A program made the translations under genes and the position numbers. A DNA stretch of 64,000 bases from Hippophae tibetana. Lineage: Eukaryota; Streptophyta; Magnoliopsida; Rosales; Elaeagnaceae. The stretch is taken from contig CM072801.1 of assembly GCA_037013495.1 (NCBI GenBank), forward strand, positions 31,050,001 to 31,114,000. The letters run 5' to 3'. Shown here piece after piece: positions 10,138-23,796 of the stretch; position 1 is the stretch's first letter, and each line of letters opens with the position of its first letter. Below the pieces are notes generated by a model, which saw only the letters and a list, made by a program, of their open reading frames with translations, did no database searches and was not told the DNA's origin.

Positions 10138-12890
10138 ATATTTGTATACCAAGTATTTTGTTTTCTTTTTATTTAGTTGTCATTATTTTGTATTTCGATT
10201 TCATTTCCTTTCTTTCTTTAAATTCTTTGTACCTTTTTCTTGTGTAATGTTTTCTGTGTTCAATATGATTTTTTTATTGAAAGAAACTATAGAGATACTA
10301 CAGTTCATAGTTTCAAGAAAACTAGGTTATTAATATCGGTGGCAATATTAAACTGTTGTAACTTTTAATTCGTGCATCGAAATGTCTATTATAATGTAGC
10401 AAAAAGCACCTCTTTCGATTCCTAAAATGACAATGAAAGAATAGTTTAGTTATCTGCATTTTTTTTAACCAAAATGACTTTCTTTACAAGACTTGCCAAC
10501 TCTAATAGTTTGGTGGCATCTCATTGCATTGTTTTCAGTTCTTGTTCTTTTGGGTTCCAATTTGATCATCTTAACCCATTTCGAAGCAATTTACTCATTC
10601 TTAATCCTTTGAGTTCATATGTTGTTCCCCTAAAGGTTGCGCATCATTTCGTACCAAAGCCTTTGTTGCTGAAAATATGTTATCTTTCTTCGTATATTTA
10701 TTTTTTGAATTTTATATTTAGAAAAACTTTTTCCATTTAATTTTCTTTGCTTTCATTAGACACAAATCACAAAGAAAGATAGATATTTGTATACCAAGTA
10801 TTGTGTTTTCTTTTTATTTAGTTGTCATTATTTTGTATTTCGATTACATTTCCTTTCTTTCTTTAAATTCTATGTACCTTTTTCTTGTGTAATGTTTTCT
10901 GTGTTCAATATGATTTTTTTATTGAAAGAAACTATAGAGATACTACAGTTCATAGTTTCAAGAAAACTAGGTTGTTAATATCGGTGGCAATATTAAACTG
11001 TTGTAACTTTTAATTCATGCATCGAAATGACTATTATAATGTAGCAAATAGCACCTCTTTCGATTCCTAAAATGACAATGAAAGAATAGTTTACTTATCT
11101 GCATTTTTAAAACCAAAATTATTTTGTTTTCAATGCTTGCCCACTCTAATAGTTTGGTGGCATCTCATTGCATTGTTTTCAGTTCTTGTTCTTTTGGTTT
11201 CCAATTTGATCATCTTAACCCATTTCGAAGCAATTTACTCATTCTTAATCCTTTGAGTTCATATGTTGTTCCCCTAAAGGTTGCGCATCATTTCGTACCA
11301 AAGCCTTTGTTGCTAAAAATATGTTATCTTTCTTCGTATATTTATTTTTTGAATTTTACATTTAGAAAAACTTTTTCCATTTGATTTTCTTTGCTTTCAT
11401 TAGACACAAATCACAAACAAAGATAGATATTTGTATACCATGTCTTGTGTTTTCTTTTAATTTTGTTGTCATTATTTTGTCTTTCGATTACATTTCCTTT
11501 CTTTCTTTAAATTCTTTGTACCTTTTTCTTGTGTAATGTTTTCTGTGTTCAATATAATTTTTTTATTGAAAGAAACTCTAGAGATACTACAGTTCATAGT
11601 TTCAAGAAAACTAGGTTATTAATATCGGTGGCAATATTAAACTGTTGTAACTTTTAATTCGTGCATCGAAATGTCTATTATAATGTAGCAAATAGCACCT
11701 CTTTCGATTCCTAAAATGACAATGAAAGAATAGTTTAGTTATCTACATTTTTTTTTAACCAAAATGACTTTCTTTACAAGACTTGCCAACTCAAATAGTT
11801 TGGTGGCATCTCATTGCATTGTTTTCAGTTCTTGTTCTTTTGGGTTCCAATTTGATCATCTTAACCTATTTCGAAGCAATTTACTCATTCTTAATCCTTT
11901 GAGTTCATATGTTGTTCCCCTAAAGGTTGCGCATCATTTCGTACCAAAGCCTTTGTTGCTGAAAATATGTTATCTTTCTTCGTATATTTATTTTTTGAAT
12001 TTTACATTTAGAAAAACTTTTTCCATTTAATTTTCCTTGCTTTCATTAGACACAAATCACAAAGAAAGATAGATATTTGTATACCAAGTATTGTGTTTTC
12101 TTTTTATTTAGTTGTCATTATTTTGTATTTCGATTACATTTCCTTTCTTTCTTTAAATTCTTTGTACCTTTTTCTTGTGTAATGTTTTCTGTGTTCAATA
12201 TGATTTTTTTATTGAAAGAAACTATAGAGATACTACAGTTCATAGTTTCAAGAAAACTAGGTTATTAATATCGGTGGCAATATTAAACTGTTGTAACTTT
12301 TAATTCGTGCATCGAAATGTCTATTATAATGTAGCAAATAGCACCTCTTTCGATTCCTAAAATGACAATGAAAGAATAGTTTAGTTATCTGCATTTGTTT
12401 AACCAAAATGACTTTCTTTACAAGACTTGCCAACTCTAATAGTTTGGTGGCATCTCATTGCATTGTTTTCAGTTCTTGTTCTTTTGGGTTCCAATTTGAT
12501 CATCTCAACCCATTTCGAAGCAATTTACTCATTCTTAATCCTTTGAGTTCATATGTTGTTCCCCTAAAGGTTGCGCATCATTTCGTACCAAAGCCTTTGT
12601 TGCTGAAAATATGTTATCTTTCTTCGTATATTTATTTTTTGAATTTTACATTTAGAAAAACTTTTTCCATTTGATTTTCTTTGCTTTCATTAGACACAAA
12701 TCACAAACAAAGATAGATATTTGTATACCATGTCTTGTGTTTTCTTTTAATTTTGTTGTCATTATTTTGTCTTTCGATTACATTTCCTTTCTTTCTTTAA
12801 ATTCTTTGTACCTTTTTCTTGTGTAATGTTTTCTGTGTTCAGTCATTTTTTTTATTGAAAGAAACTATAGCGATAATACAGTTCACAGTT
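10138..12890 (+). repeat. Right copy of nine-monomer-offset duplication
   Basis: This is the partner of about 4335-7085. At its right end the sequence switches, near 12,870-12,890, to a version shared with the unit at 9678 (GTTCACAG followed by AAAATAGGTGGC). The right edge is therefore a recombination junction with a third block. The unit at 10324 matches the unit at 2585 (both have GTAGCAAAAAGCACC), so the left edge is mosaic as well. Confidence 0.72.
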
Positions 12891-12902
12891 TCAAGAAAAA
12901 CT

Positions 12903-15900
12903 AGGTTATTAAAATAGGTGGCAATATTAAACTTTTGTAACTTTTAATTCGTGCATCGAAATGACTATTATAATGTAGCAAATAGCACCTCTTTCGATTC
13001 CTAAAATGACAATGAAAGAATAGTTTAGTTATCTGCATTTTTAAAACCAAAATTATTTTGTTTTCAATACTTGCCAACCTCTAATAGTTTCGTGGCATCT
13101 CATTGCATTGGTTTTAAGTTCTTGTTCTTTTGGGTTCCAATTTGATCATCTTAACCCATTTCGAAGCAATTTACTCATTCTTAATCCTTTGAGTTCATAT
13201 GTTGTTCCTCTAAAGGTTCCGCATCATTTGGTATCAAAGCCTTTGTTGCTGAAAATATGTTATCTATCTTCTTATATTAATTTTTTGACTTTTACATTTA
13301 AAAAAACTTTTTCCATTGAATTTTCTGTGTTTTCATTAGACACAAATCACAAAGAAAGATAGATATTTGTATAGCAAGTATTGTGTTTTCTTTTTATTTT
13401 GTTGTCATTATTTTGTCTTTCGATTTCATTTCCTTTCTTTCTTTAAATTCTTTGTACTTTTTTCTTGTGTAATGTTTTCTGTGTTCAATCTGATTTTTTT
13501 AGTGAAAGAAACTATAGAGATACTACAGTTCATAGTTTCAAGAAAACTAGGTTATTAATATCGGTGGCAATATTAAACTGTTGGAACTTTTAATTAGTGC
13601 ATCGAAATGACTATTATAATGTAGCAAATAGCACCTCTTTCGATTCCTTAAACGACAATGAAGGAATAGTTTAGTTATCTGCATTTTTTTTTAACCAAAA
13701 TGACTTTGTTTACAAGACTTGCCAACTCTAATAGTTTGGTGGCATCTCAATTCATTGTTTTCAGTTCTTGTTCTTTTGGGTTCCAATTTGATCATCCTAA
13801 CCCATTTCGAAGCAATTTACTCATTTTTAATCCTTTGATTTCATATGTTGTTCCCCTAAAGGTTGCGCATCATTTCGTATCAAAGCCGTTGTTGCTGAAA
13901 ATATGTTATCTATCTTCGTATATTTATTTTTTGAATTTTACATTTAAAAAAGACTTTTTCCATTTAATTTTCTTTGCATTCATTAGACACAAATCACAAA
14001 GAAAGATAGATATTTGTATGCCAAGTCTTGTGTTTTCTTTTAATTTTGTTGTCATTATTTTGTCTTTCGATTTCATTTCCTTTCTTTCTTTAAATTCGTG
14101 TACCTTTTTCTTGTGTAATGTTTTCTGTGTTCAATCTATTTTTTTATTGAAAGAAACTGTAGAGATACTAAAGTTCATAGTTTCAGGAAAAACTAGGTTA
14201 TTCATAGCAGTGGCAATATTAAATTGTTGTAACTTTTAATTCGTGCATCGAAATGACTATTATAATGTATCAAATAGCACCGCGTTTGATTCCTAAAATG
14301 GCAATGAAAGAATAGTTTAGTTATCGGCATTTTTAAAACCAAAATTACTTTGTTTTCAATACTTGCCAACCCTTAATAGGTTCGTGGCATCTCATTGCAT
14401 TGTTTTTAAGTTCTTGTTCTTTTGGGTTCCAATTTGATCATCTTAACCATTTTCTAAGCAATTTACTCATTCTTAATCCTTTGAGTTCATATGTTGTTCC
14501 CTAAAGGTTCCGCATCATTTGGTATCAAAGCCTTTGTTGCTGAAAATATGGTATCTATCTTCTTATATTTATTTTTTGAATTTTACATTTAAAAAAACTT
14601 TTTCCATTTAAATTTCTTTGCTTTCGTTAGACACAAATCACAAAGAAAGATAGATATTTGTATACCAAGTCTTGTGTTTTCTTTTAATTTTGTTGTCAAT
14701 ATTTTGTCTTTCGATTTCATTTCCTTTCTTTCTTTAAATTCGTGTACCTTTTTCTTGTGTAATGTTTTCTGTGTTCAATCTTTTTTTTATTGAAAGAAAC
14801 TATAGAGATACTAAAGTTCATAGTTTCAAGAAAAACTAGGTTATTGATAGCGGTGGCAATATTAAACTGTTGTAACTTTTAATTCGTGCATCAAAATATC
14901 TATTATAATGTAGCAAATAGCACCTCTTTCGATTCCTAAAATGACAATGAAAGAATAGTTTAGTTATCTGCATTTTTTTAACCAAAATGAATTTGTTTAC
15001 AAGACTTGCCAACTCTAATAGTTTGGTGGCATCTCATTGCATTGTTTTCAGTTCTTGTTCTTTTGGGTTCCAATTTGATCATCTTAACCCATTTCGAAGC
15101 AATTTACTCATTCTTAATCCTTTGAGTTCATATGTTGTTCCCCTAAAGGTTGCGCATCATTTCGTACCAAAGCCTTTGTTGCTGAAAATATGTTATCTTT
15201 CTTCGTATATTTATTTTTTGAATTTTACATTTAGAAAAACTTTTTCCATTTAATTTTCTTTGCTTTCATTAGACACAAATCAAAAAGAAAGATAGATATT
15301 TGTATACCAAGTCTTGTGTTTTCTTTTAATTTTGTTGTCAATATTTTGTCTTTCGATTTCATTTCCTTTCTTTCTTTAAATTCGTGTACCTTTTTCTTGT
15401 GTAATGTTTTCTGTGTTCAATCTTTTTTTTATTGAAAGAAACTATAGAGATACTAAAGTTCATAGTTTCAAGAAAAACTAGGTTATTGATAGCGGTGGCA
15501 ATATTAAACTGTTGTAACTTTTAATTCGTGCATCGAAATATCTATTATAATGTAGCAAATAGCACCTCTTTCGATTCTTAAAATGACAATGAAAGAATAG
15601 TTTAGTTATCTGCATTTTTTTTAACCAAAATGACTTTGTTTACAAGTCTTGCCAACTCTAATAGTTTGGTGGCATCTCATTGCATTGTTTTCAGTTCTTG
15701 TTCTTTTGGGTTCGAATTTAATCATCTTAACCCATTTCGAAGCAATTTACTCATTGTTAATCCTTTGAGTTCATATATTGTTCCCCTAAAGGTTGCGCAT
15801 CATTTCGTACCAAAGCCTTTGTTGCTGAAAATATGTTATCTTTCTTCGTATATTTATTTTTTGAATTTTACATTTAGAAAAACTTTTTCCATTTAATTTT

Positions 15901-16123
15901 CTTTGCTTTCATTAGACACAAATCAAAAAGAAAGATAGATATTTGTATACCAAGTCTTGTGTTTCCTATTAATTTTGTTGTCATTATTTTGTCTTTCGAT
16001 TTCATTTCCTTTCTTTCTTTAAATTCTTTGTACCTTTTTCTTGTGTAATGTTTTCTGTGTTCAGTAATTTTTTTTATTGAAAGAAACTATAGGGATAATA
16101 CAGTTCATAGTTTCAAGAAAACT
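12903..16123 (+). repeat. Higher-order repeat copy 1 (pentamer A-B2-F-B-B3)
   Basis: Monomers 21-25 start at 12903, 13549, 14195, 14838 and 15480. The first four correspond in order to the tetramer at 16124-18702. The fifth, a B3 unit, is extra. The second unit carries a 179-codon open frame (13700-14239) that exists only because indels join two frames across a monomer boundary. The F unit at 14195 has lost one C in TTCCCTAAAGG relative to later F units. Confidence 0.82.
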
Positions 16124-18702
16124 AGGTTATTAAAATCGGTGGCAATATTAAACTGTTGTAACTTTTCATTCGTGCATCGAAATGACTATTATAATGTAGC
16201 AAATAGCACCTCTTTCGATTCCTAAAATGACAATGAAAGAATAGTTTAGTTATCTGCATTTTTAAAACCAAAATTATTTTGTTTTCAATGCTTGCCAACC
16301 TCTAATACTTTCGTTGCATCTCATTGCATTGTTTTTAAGTTCTTGTTCTTTTGGGTTCCAATTTGATCATCTTAACCCATTTCGAAGCAATTTACTCATT
16401 CATAATCCTTTGAGTTCATATGTTGTTCCTCTAAAGGTTCCGCATCATTTGGTATCAAAGCCTTTGTTGCTGAAAATATGTTATCTATCTTCTTATATTA
16501 ATTTTTTGACTTTTACATTTAAAAAAACTTTTTCCATTGAATTTTCTGTGTTTTCATTAGACACAAATCACAAAGAAAGATAGATATTTGTATAGCAAGT
16601 ATTGTGTTTTCTTTTTATTTTGTTGTCATTATTTTGTCTTTCGATTTCATTTCCTTTCTTTCTTTAAATTCTTTGTACCTTTTTCTTGTGTAATGTTTTC
16701 TGTGTTCAATCTGATTTTTTTAGTGAAAGAAACTATAGAGATACTACAGTTCATAGTTTCAAGAAAACTAGGTTATTAATATCGGTGGCAATATTAAACT
16801 GTTGGAACTTTTAATTAGTGCATCGAAATGACTATTATAATGTAGCAAATAGCACCTCTTTCGATTCCTTAAACGACAATGAAGGAATAGTTTAGTTATC
16901 TGCATTTTTTTTTTAACCAAAATGACTTTGTTTACAAGACTTGCCAACTCTAATAGTTTGGTGGCATCTCATTGCATTGTTTTCAGTTCTTGTTCTTTTG
17001 GGTTCCAATTTGATCATCCTAACCCATTTCGAAGCAATTTACTCATTTTTAATCCTTTGATTTCATATGTTGTTCCCCTAAAGGTTGCGCATCATTTCGT
17101 ATCAAAGCCGTTGTTGCTGAAAATATGTTATCTATCTTCGTATATTTATTTTTTGAATTTTACATTTAAAAAAGACTTTTTCCATTTAATTTTCTTTGCA
17201 TTCATTAGACACAAATCACAAAGAAAGATAGATATTTGTATGCCAAGTCTTGTGTTTTCTTTTAATTTTGTTGTCATCATTTTGTCTTTCGATTTCATTT
17301 CCTTTCTTTCTTTAAATTCGTGTACCTTTTTCTTGTGTAATGTTTTCTGTGTTCAATCTATTTTTTTATTGAAAGAAACTGTAGAGATACTAAAGTTCAT
17401 AGTTTCAGGAAAAACTAGGTTATTCATAGCAGTGGCAATATTAAATTGTTGTAACTTTTAATTCGTGCATCGAAATGACTATTATAATGTATCAAATAGC
17501 ACCTCGTTCGATTCCTAAAATGGCAATGAAAGAATAGTTTAGTTATCGGCATTTTTAAAACCAAAATTACTTTGTTTTCAATACTTGCCAACCCTTAATA
17601 GGTTCGTGGCATCTCATTGCATTGTTTTTAAGTTCTTGTTCTTTTGGGTTCCAATTTGATCATCTTAACCATTTTCTAAGCAATTTACTCATTCTTAATC
17701 CTTTGAGTTCATATGTTGTTCCCTAAAGGTTCCGCATCATTTGGTATCAAAGCCTTTGTTGCTGAAAATATGGTATCTATCTTCTTATATTTATTTTTTG
17801 AATTTTACATTTAAAAAAACTTTTTCCATTTAAATTTCTTTGCTTTCGTTAGACACAAATCACAAAGAAAGATAGATATTTGTATACCAAGTCTTGTGTT
17901 TTCTTTTAATTTTGTTGTCAATATTTTGTCTTTCGATTTCATTTCCTTTCTTTCTTTAAATTCGTGTACCTTTTTCTTGTGTAATGTTTTCTGTGTTCAA
18001 TCTTTTTTTTATTGAAAGAAACTATAGAGATACTAAAGTTCATAGTTTCAAGAAAAACTAGGTTATTGATAGCGGTGGCAATATTAAACTGTTGTAACTT
18101 TTAATTCGTGCATCGAAATATCTATTATAATGTAGCAAATAGCACCTCTTTCGATTCCTAAAATGACAATGAAAGAATAGTTTAGTTATCTGCATTTTTT
18201 TAACCAAAATGAATTTGTTTACAAGACTTGCCAACTCTAATAGTTTGGTGGCATCTCATTGCATTGTTTTCAGTTCTTGTTCTTTTGGGTTCCAATTTGA
18301 TCATCTTAACCCATTTCGAAGCAATTTACTCATTCTTAATCCTTTGAGTTCATATGTTGTTCCCCTAAAGGTTGCGCATCATTTCGTACCAAAGCCTTTG
18401 TTGCTGAAAATATGTTATCTTTCTTCGTATATTTATTTTTTGAATTTTACATTTAGAAAAACTTTTTCCATTTAATTTTCTTTGCTTTCATTAGACACAA
18501 ATCAAAAAGAAAGATAGATATTTGTATACCAAGTCTTGTGTTTCCTATTAATTTTGTTGTCATTATTTTGTCTTTCGATTTCATTTCATTCCTTTCTTTA
18601 AATTCTTTGTACCTTTTTCTTGTGTAATGTTTTCTGTGTTCAGTCATTTTTTTTATTGAAAGAAACTATAGGGATAATACAGTTCATAGTTTCAAGAAAA
18701 CT
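16124..18702 (+). repeat. Higher-order repeat copy 2 (tetramer A-B2-F-B, 2,579 bp)
   Basis: Monomers 26-29 start at 16124, 16770, 17417 and 18060. Shared private variants with copies 1 and 3 include CCTTAAACGACAATGAAGG in the B2 unit and CAGTGGCAATATT at the start of the F unit. Copies 2 and 3 also share AATACTTTCGTTGC in the A unit, which copy 1 lacks. Copies 2 and 3 are therefore the closest pair. Confidence 0.85.
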
Positions 18703-21700
18703 AGGTTATTAAAATCGGTGGCAATATTAAACTGTTGTAACTTTTCATTCGTGCATCGAAATGACTATTATAATGTAGCAAATAGCACCTCTTTCGATTC
18801 CTAAAATGACAATGAAAGAATAGTTTAGTTATCTGCATTTTTAAAACCAAAATTATTTTGTTTTCAATGCTTGCCAACCTCTAATACTTTCGTTGCATCT
18901 CATTGCATTGTTTTTAAGTTCTTGTTCTTTTGGGTTCCAATTTGATCATCTTAACCCATTTCGAAGCAATTTACTCATTCATAATCCTTTGAGTTCATAT
19001 GTTGTTCCTCTAAAGGTTCCGCATCATTTGGTATCAAAGCCTTTGTTGCTGAAAATATGTTATCTATCTTCTTATATTAATTTTTTGACTTTTACATTTA
19101 AAAAAACTTTTTCCATTGAATTTTCTGTGTTTTCATTAGACACAAATCACAAAGAAAGATAGATATTTGTATAGCAAGTATTGTGTTTTCTTTTTATTTT
19201 GTTGTCATTATTTTGTCTTTCGATTTCATTTCCTTTCTTTCTTTAAATTCTTTGTACCTTTTTCTTGTGTAATGTTTTCTGTGTTCAATCTGATTTTTTT
19301 AGTGAAAGAAACTATAGAGATACTACAGTTCATAGTTTCAAGAAAAACTAGGTTATTAATATCGGTGGCAATATTAAACTGTTGGAACTTTTAATTAGTG
19401 CATCGAAATGTCTATTATAATGTAGCAAATAGCACCTCTTTCGATTCCTTAAACGACAATGAAGGAATAGTTTAGTTATCTGCATTTTTTTTTTAACCAA
19501 AATGACTTTGTTTACAAGACTTGCCAACTCTAATAGTTTGGTGGCATCTCATTGCATTGTTTTCAGTTCTTGTTCTTTTGGGTTCCAATTTGATCATCCT
19601 AACCCATTTCGAAGCAATTTACTCATTTTTAATCCTTTGATTTCATATGTTGTTCCCCTAAAGGTTGCGCATCATTTCGTATCAAAGCCGTTGTTGCTGA
19701 AAATATGTTATCTATCTTCGTATATTTATTTTTTGAATTTTACATTTAAAAAAGACTTTTTCCATTTAATTTTCTTTGCATTCATTAGACACAAATCACA
19801 AAGAAAGATAGATATTTGTATGCCAAGTCTTGTGTTTTCTTTTAATTTTGTTGTCATCATTTTGTCTTTCGATTTCATTTCCTTTCTTTCTTTAAATTCG
19901 TGTACCTTTTTCTTGTGTAATGTTTTCTGTGTTCAATCTATTTTTTTATTGAAAGAAACTGTAGAGATACTAAAGTTCATAGTTTCAGGAAAAAACTAGG
20001 TTATTCATAGCAGTGGCAATATTAAATTGTTGTAACTTTTAATTCGTGCATCGAAATGACTATTATAATGTATCAAATAGCACCTCGTTCGATTCCTAAA
20101 ATGGCAATGAAAGAATAGTTTAGTTATCGGCATTTTTAAAACCAAAATTACTTTGTTTTCAATACTTGCCAACCCTTAATAGGTTCGTGGCATCTCATTG
20201 CATTGTTTTTAAGTTCTTGTTCTTTTGGGTTCCAATTTGATCATCTTAACCATTTTCTAAGCAATTTACTCATTCTTAATCCTTTGAGTTCATATGTTGT
20301 TCCCCTAAAGGTTCCGCATCATTTGGTATCAAAGCCTTTGTTGCTGAAAATATGGTATCTATCTTCTTATATTTATTTTTTGAATTTTACATTTAAAAAA
20401 AACTGTTTCCATTTAAATTTCTTTGCTTTCATTAGACACAAATCACAAAGAAAGATAGATATTTGTATACCAAGTCTTGTGTTTTCTTTTAATTTTGTTG
20501 TCAATATTTTGTCTTTCGATTTCATTTCCTTTCTTTCTTTAAATTCGTGTACCTTTTTCTCGTGTAATGTTTTCTGTGTTCAATCTGTTTTTTTATTGAA
20601 AGAAACTATAGAGATACTAAAGTTCATAGTTTCAAGAAAAACTAGGTTATTCATAGCGGTGGCAATATTAAATTGTTGTAACTTTTAATTCGTGCATCGA
20701 AATGACTATTATAATGTAGCAAATAGCACCTCAGTCGATTCTTAAAAAGACAATGAAAGAATAGTTTAGTTATCGGCATTTTTAAAACCAAAATTACTTT
20801 GTTTTCAATACTTGCCAACCCTTAATAGGTTCGTGGCATCTCATTGCATTGTTTTTAAGCTCTTGTTCTTTTGGGTTCCAATTTGATCATCTTAACCATT
20901 TTCTAAGCAATTTACTCATTCTTAATCCTTTGAGTTCATATGTTGTTCCCCTAAAGGTTCCGCATCATTTGGTATCAAAGCCTTTGTTGCTGAAAATATG
21001 GTATCTATCTTCTTATATTTATTTTTTGAATTTTACATTTAAAAAAACTGTTTCCATTTAAATTTCTTTGCTTTCATTAGACACAAATCACAAAGAAAGA
21101 TAGATATTTGTATACCAAGTCTTGTGTTTTCTTTTAATTTTGTTGTCAATATTTTGTCTTTCGATTTCATTTCCTTTCTTTCTTTAAATTCGTGTACCTT
21201 TTTCTTGTGTAATGTTTTCTGTGTTCAATCTTTTTTTATTGAAAGAAACTATAGAGATACTAAAGTTCATAGTTTCAAGAAAAACTAGGTTATTGATAGC
21301 GGTGGCAATATTAAACTGTTGTAACTTTTAATTCGTGCATCGAAATATCTATTATAATGTAGCAAATAGCACCTCTTTCGATTCCTAAAATGACAATGAA
21401 AGAATAGTTTAGTTATCTGCATTTTTTTAACCAAAATGAAATTGTTTACAAGACTTGCCAACTCTAATAGTTTGGTGGCATCTCATTGCATTGTTTTCAG
21501 TTCTTGTTCTTTTGGGTTCCAATTTGATCATCTTGACCCATTTCGAAGCAATTTACTCATTCTTAATCCTTTGAGTTCATATGTTGTTCCCCTAAAGGTT
21601 GCGCATCATTTCGTACCAAAGCCTTTGTTGCTGAAAATATGTTATCTTTCTTCGTATATTTATTTTTTGAATTTTACATTTAGAAAAACTTTTTCCATTT

Positions 21701-21929
21701 AATTTTCTTTGCTTTCATTAGACACAAATCAAAAAGAAAGATAGATATTTGTATACCAAGTCTTGTGTTTCCTATTAATTTTGTTGTCATTATTTTGTCT
21801 TTCGATTTCATTTCCTTTCTTTCTTTAAATTCTTTGTACCTTTTTCTTGTGTAATGTTTTCTGTGTTCAGTCATTTTTTTTATTGAAAGAAACTATAGGG
21901 ATAATACAGTTCATAGTTTCAAGAAAACT
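18703..21929 (+). repeat. Higher-order repeat copy 3 (pentamer A-B2-F-F-B)
   Basis: Monomers 30-34 start at 18703, 19350, 19998, 20644 and 21287. The order matches copy 2 except that the F unit is doubled (19998 and 20644). Addition of a single monomer inside a higher-order repeat is a typical product of unequal exchange. The last unit (21287) matches those at 14838 and 18060. Confidence 0.83.
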
Positions 21930-23796
21930 AGGTTATTAAAATCGGTGGCAATATTAAACTGTTGTAACTTTTCATTCGTGCATCGAAATGACTATTATAA
22001 TGTAGCAAATAGCACCTCTTTCGATTCCTAAAATGACAATGAAAGAATAGTTTAGTTATCTGTATTTTTAAAACCAAAATTATTTTGTTTTCAATGCTTG
22101 CCAACCTCTAATACTTTCGTTGCATCTCATTGCATTGTTTTTAAGTTCTTGTTCTTTTGGGTTCCAATTTGATCATCTTAACCCATTTCGAAGCAATTTA
22201 ATCATTCTTAATCCTTTGAGTTCATATGTTGTTCCCCTAAAGATTCCGCATTATTTGGTATCAAAGCCATTGTTGCTGAAAATATGTTATCTATCTTCTT
22301 ATATTTATTTTTTGAGTTTTACATTTAAAAAAACTTTGTCCATTGAAGTTTCTATGTTTTCATTAGACACAAATCACAAAGAAAGATAGATATTTGTATA
22401 CCAAATATTGTGTTTTCTTTTTATTTAGTTGTCATTATTTTGTCTTTCGATTACATTTCCTTTCTTTCTTTAAATTCTTTGTACCTTTTTCTTGTGTAAT
22501 GTTTTCTGTGTTCAATATGATTTTTTTATTGACAGAAACTATAGAGATACTACAGTTCATAGTTTCAAGAAAACTAGGTTATTAATATCGGTGGCAATAT
22601 TAAACTAGTGTAACTTTTAATTCGTGCATCGAAATGTCTATTATAATGTAGCAAATAGCACCTCTTTCGATTCCTAAAATGACAATGAAAGAATAGTTTA
22701 GGTATCTGCATTTTTTTAATGAAAATGACTTTGTTTACAAGACTTGCCAACTCTAATAGTTTGGTGGCATCTCATTGCATTGTTTTCAGTTCTTGTTCTT
22801 TTGGGTTCGAATTTAATCATCTTAACCCATTTCGAAGCAATTTACTCATTGTTAATCCTTTGAGTTCATATGTTGTTCCCCTAAAGGTTGCGCATCATTT
22901 CGTATCAAAGCCTTTGTTGCTGAAAATATGTTATCTTTCTTCGTATATTTATTTTTTGAATTTTACATTTAAAAAAACTTTTTCCATTTGATTTTCTTTG
23001 CTTTCATTAGACACAAATCAAAAAGAAAGATAGATATTTGTATACCAAGTCTTGTGTTTCCTATTAATTTTGTTGTCATTATTTTGTCTTTCGATTTCAT
23101 TTCCTTTCTTTCTTCAAATTCTTTGTACCTTTTTCTTGTGTAATGTTTTCTGTGTTCAATCTGTTTTTTTTATTGAAAGAAACTATAGAGATACTAAAGT
23201 TCATAGTTTCAAGAAAAACTAGGTTATTCATAGCGGTGGCAATATTAAATTGTTGTAACTTTTAATTCGTGCATCGAAATGACTATTATAATGTAGCAAA
23301 TAGCACCTCGTTCGATTCCTAAAAAGACAATGAAAGAATAGTTTAGTTATCGGCATTTTTAAAACCAAAATTACTTTGTTTACAAGACTTGCCAACTCTA
23401 ATAGTTTGGTGGCATCTCATTGCATTGTTTTTAAGTTCTTGTTCTTTTGGGTTCCAATTTGATCATCTTAACCATTTTCTAAGCAATTTACTCATTCTTA
23501 ATCCTTTGAGTTCATATGTTCTTCCCCTAAAGGTTCCGCATCATTTGGTATCAAAGCCTTTGTTGTTGAAAATATGGTATCTATCTTCTTATATTTATTT
23601 TTTGAATTTTAAATTTAAAAAAACTTTTTCCATTTGATTTTCTTTGCTTTCATTAGACACAAATCAAAAAGAAAGATAGATATTTGTATACCAAGTCTTG
23701 TGTTTCCTATTAATTTTGTTGTCATTATTTTGTCTTTCGATTACATTTCCTATCTTTCGTTAAATTCTTTGTACCTTTTTCTTGTGTAATGTTTTC

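Noticed and set aside
15705-15725. GGGTTCGAATTT in B3 units, resembling a tRNA-type internal B box
   Set aside because: The final conserved C residues of the B box are missing, there is no A box at a suitable distance and no tRNA or SINE structure. The related units have GGGTTCCAATTT instead.
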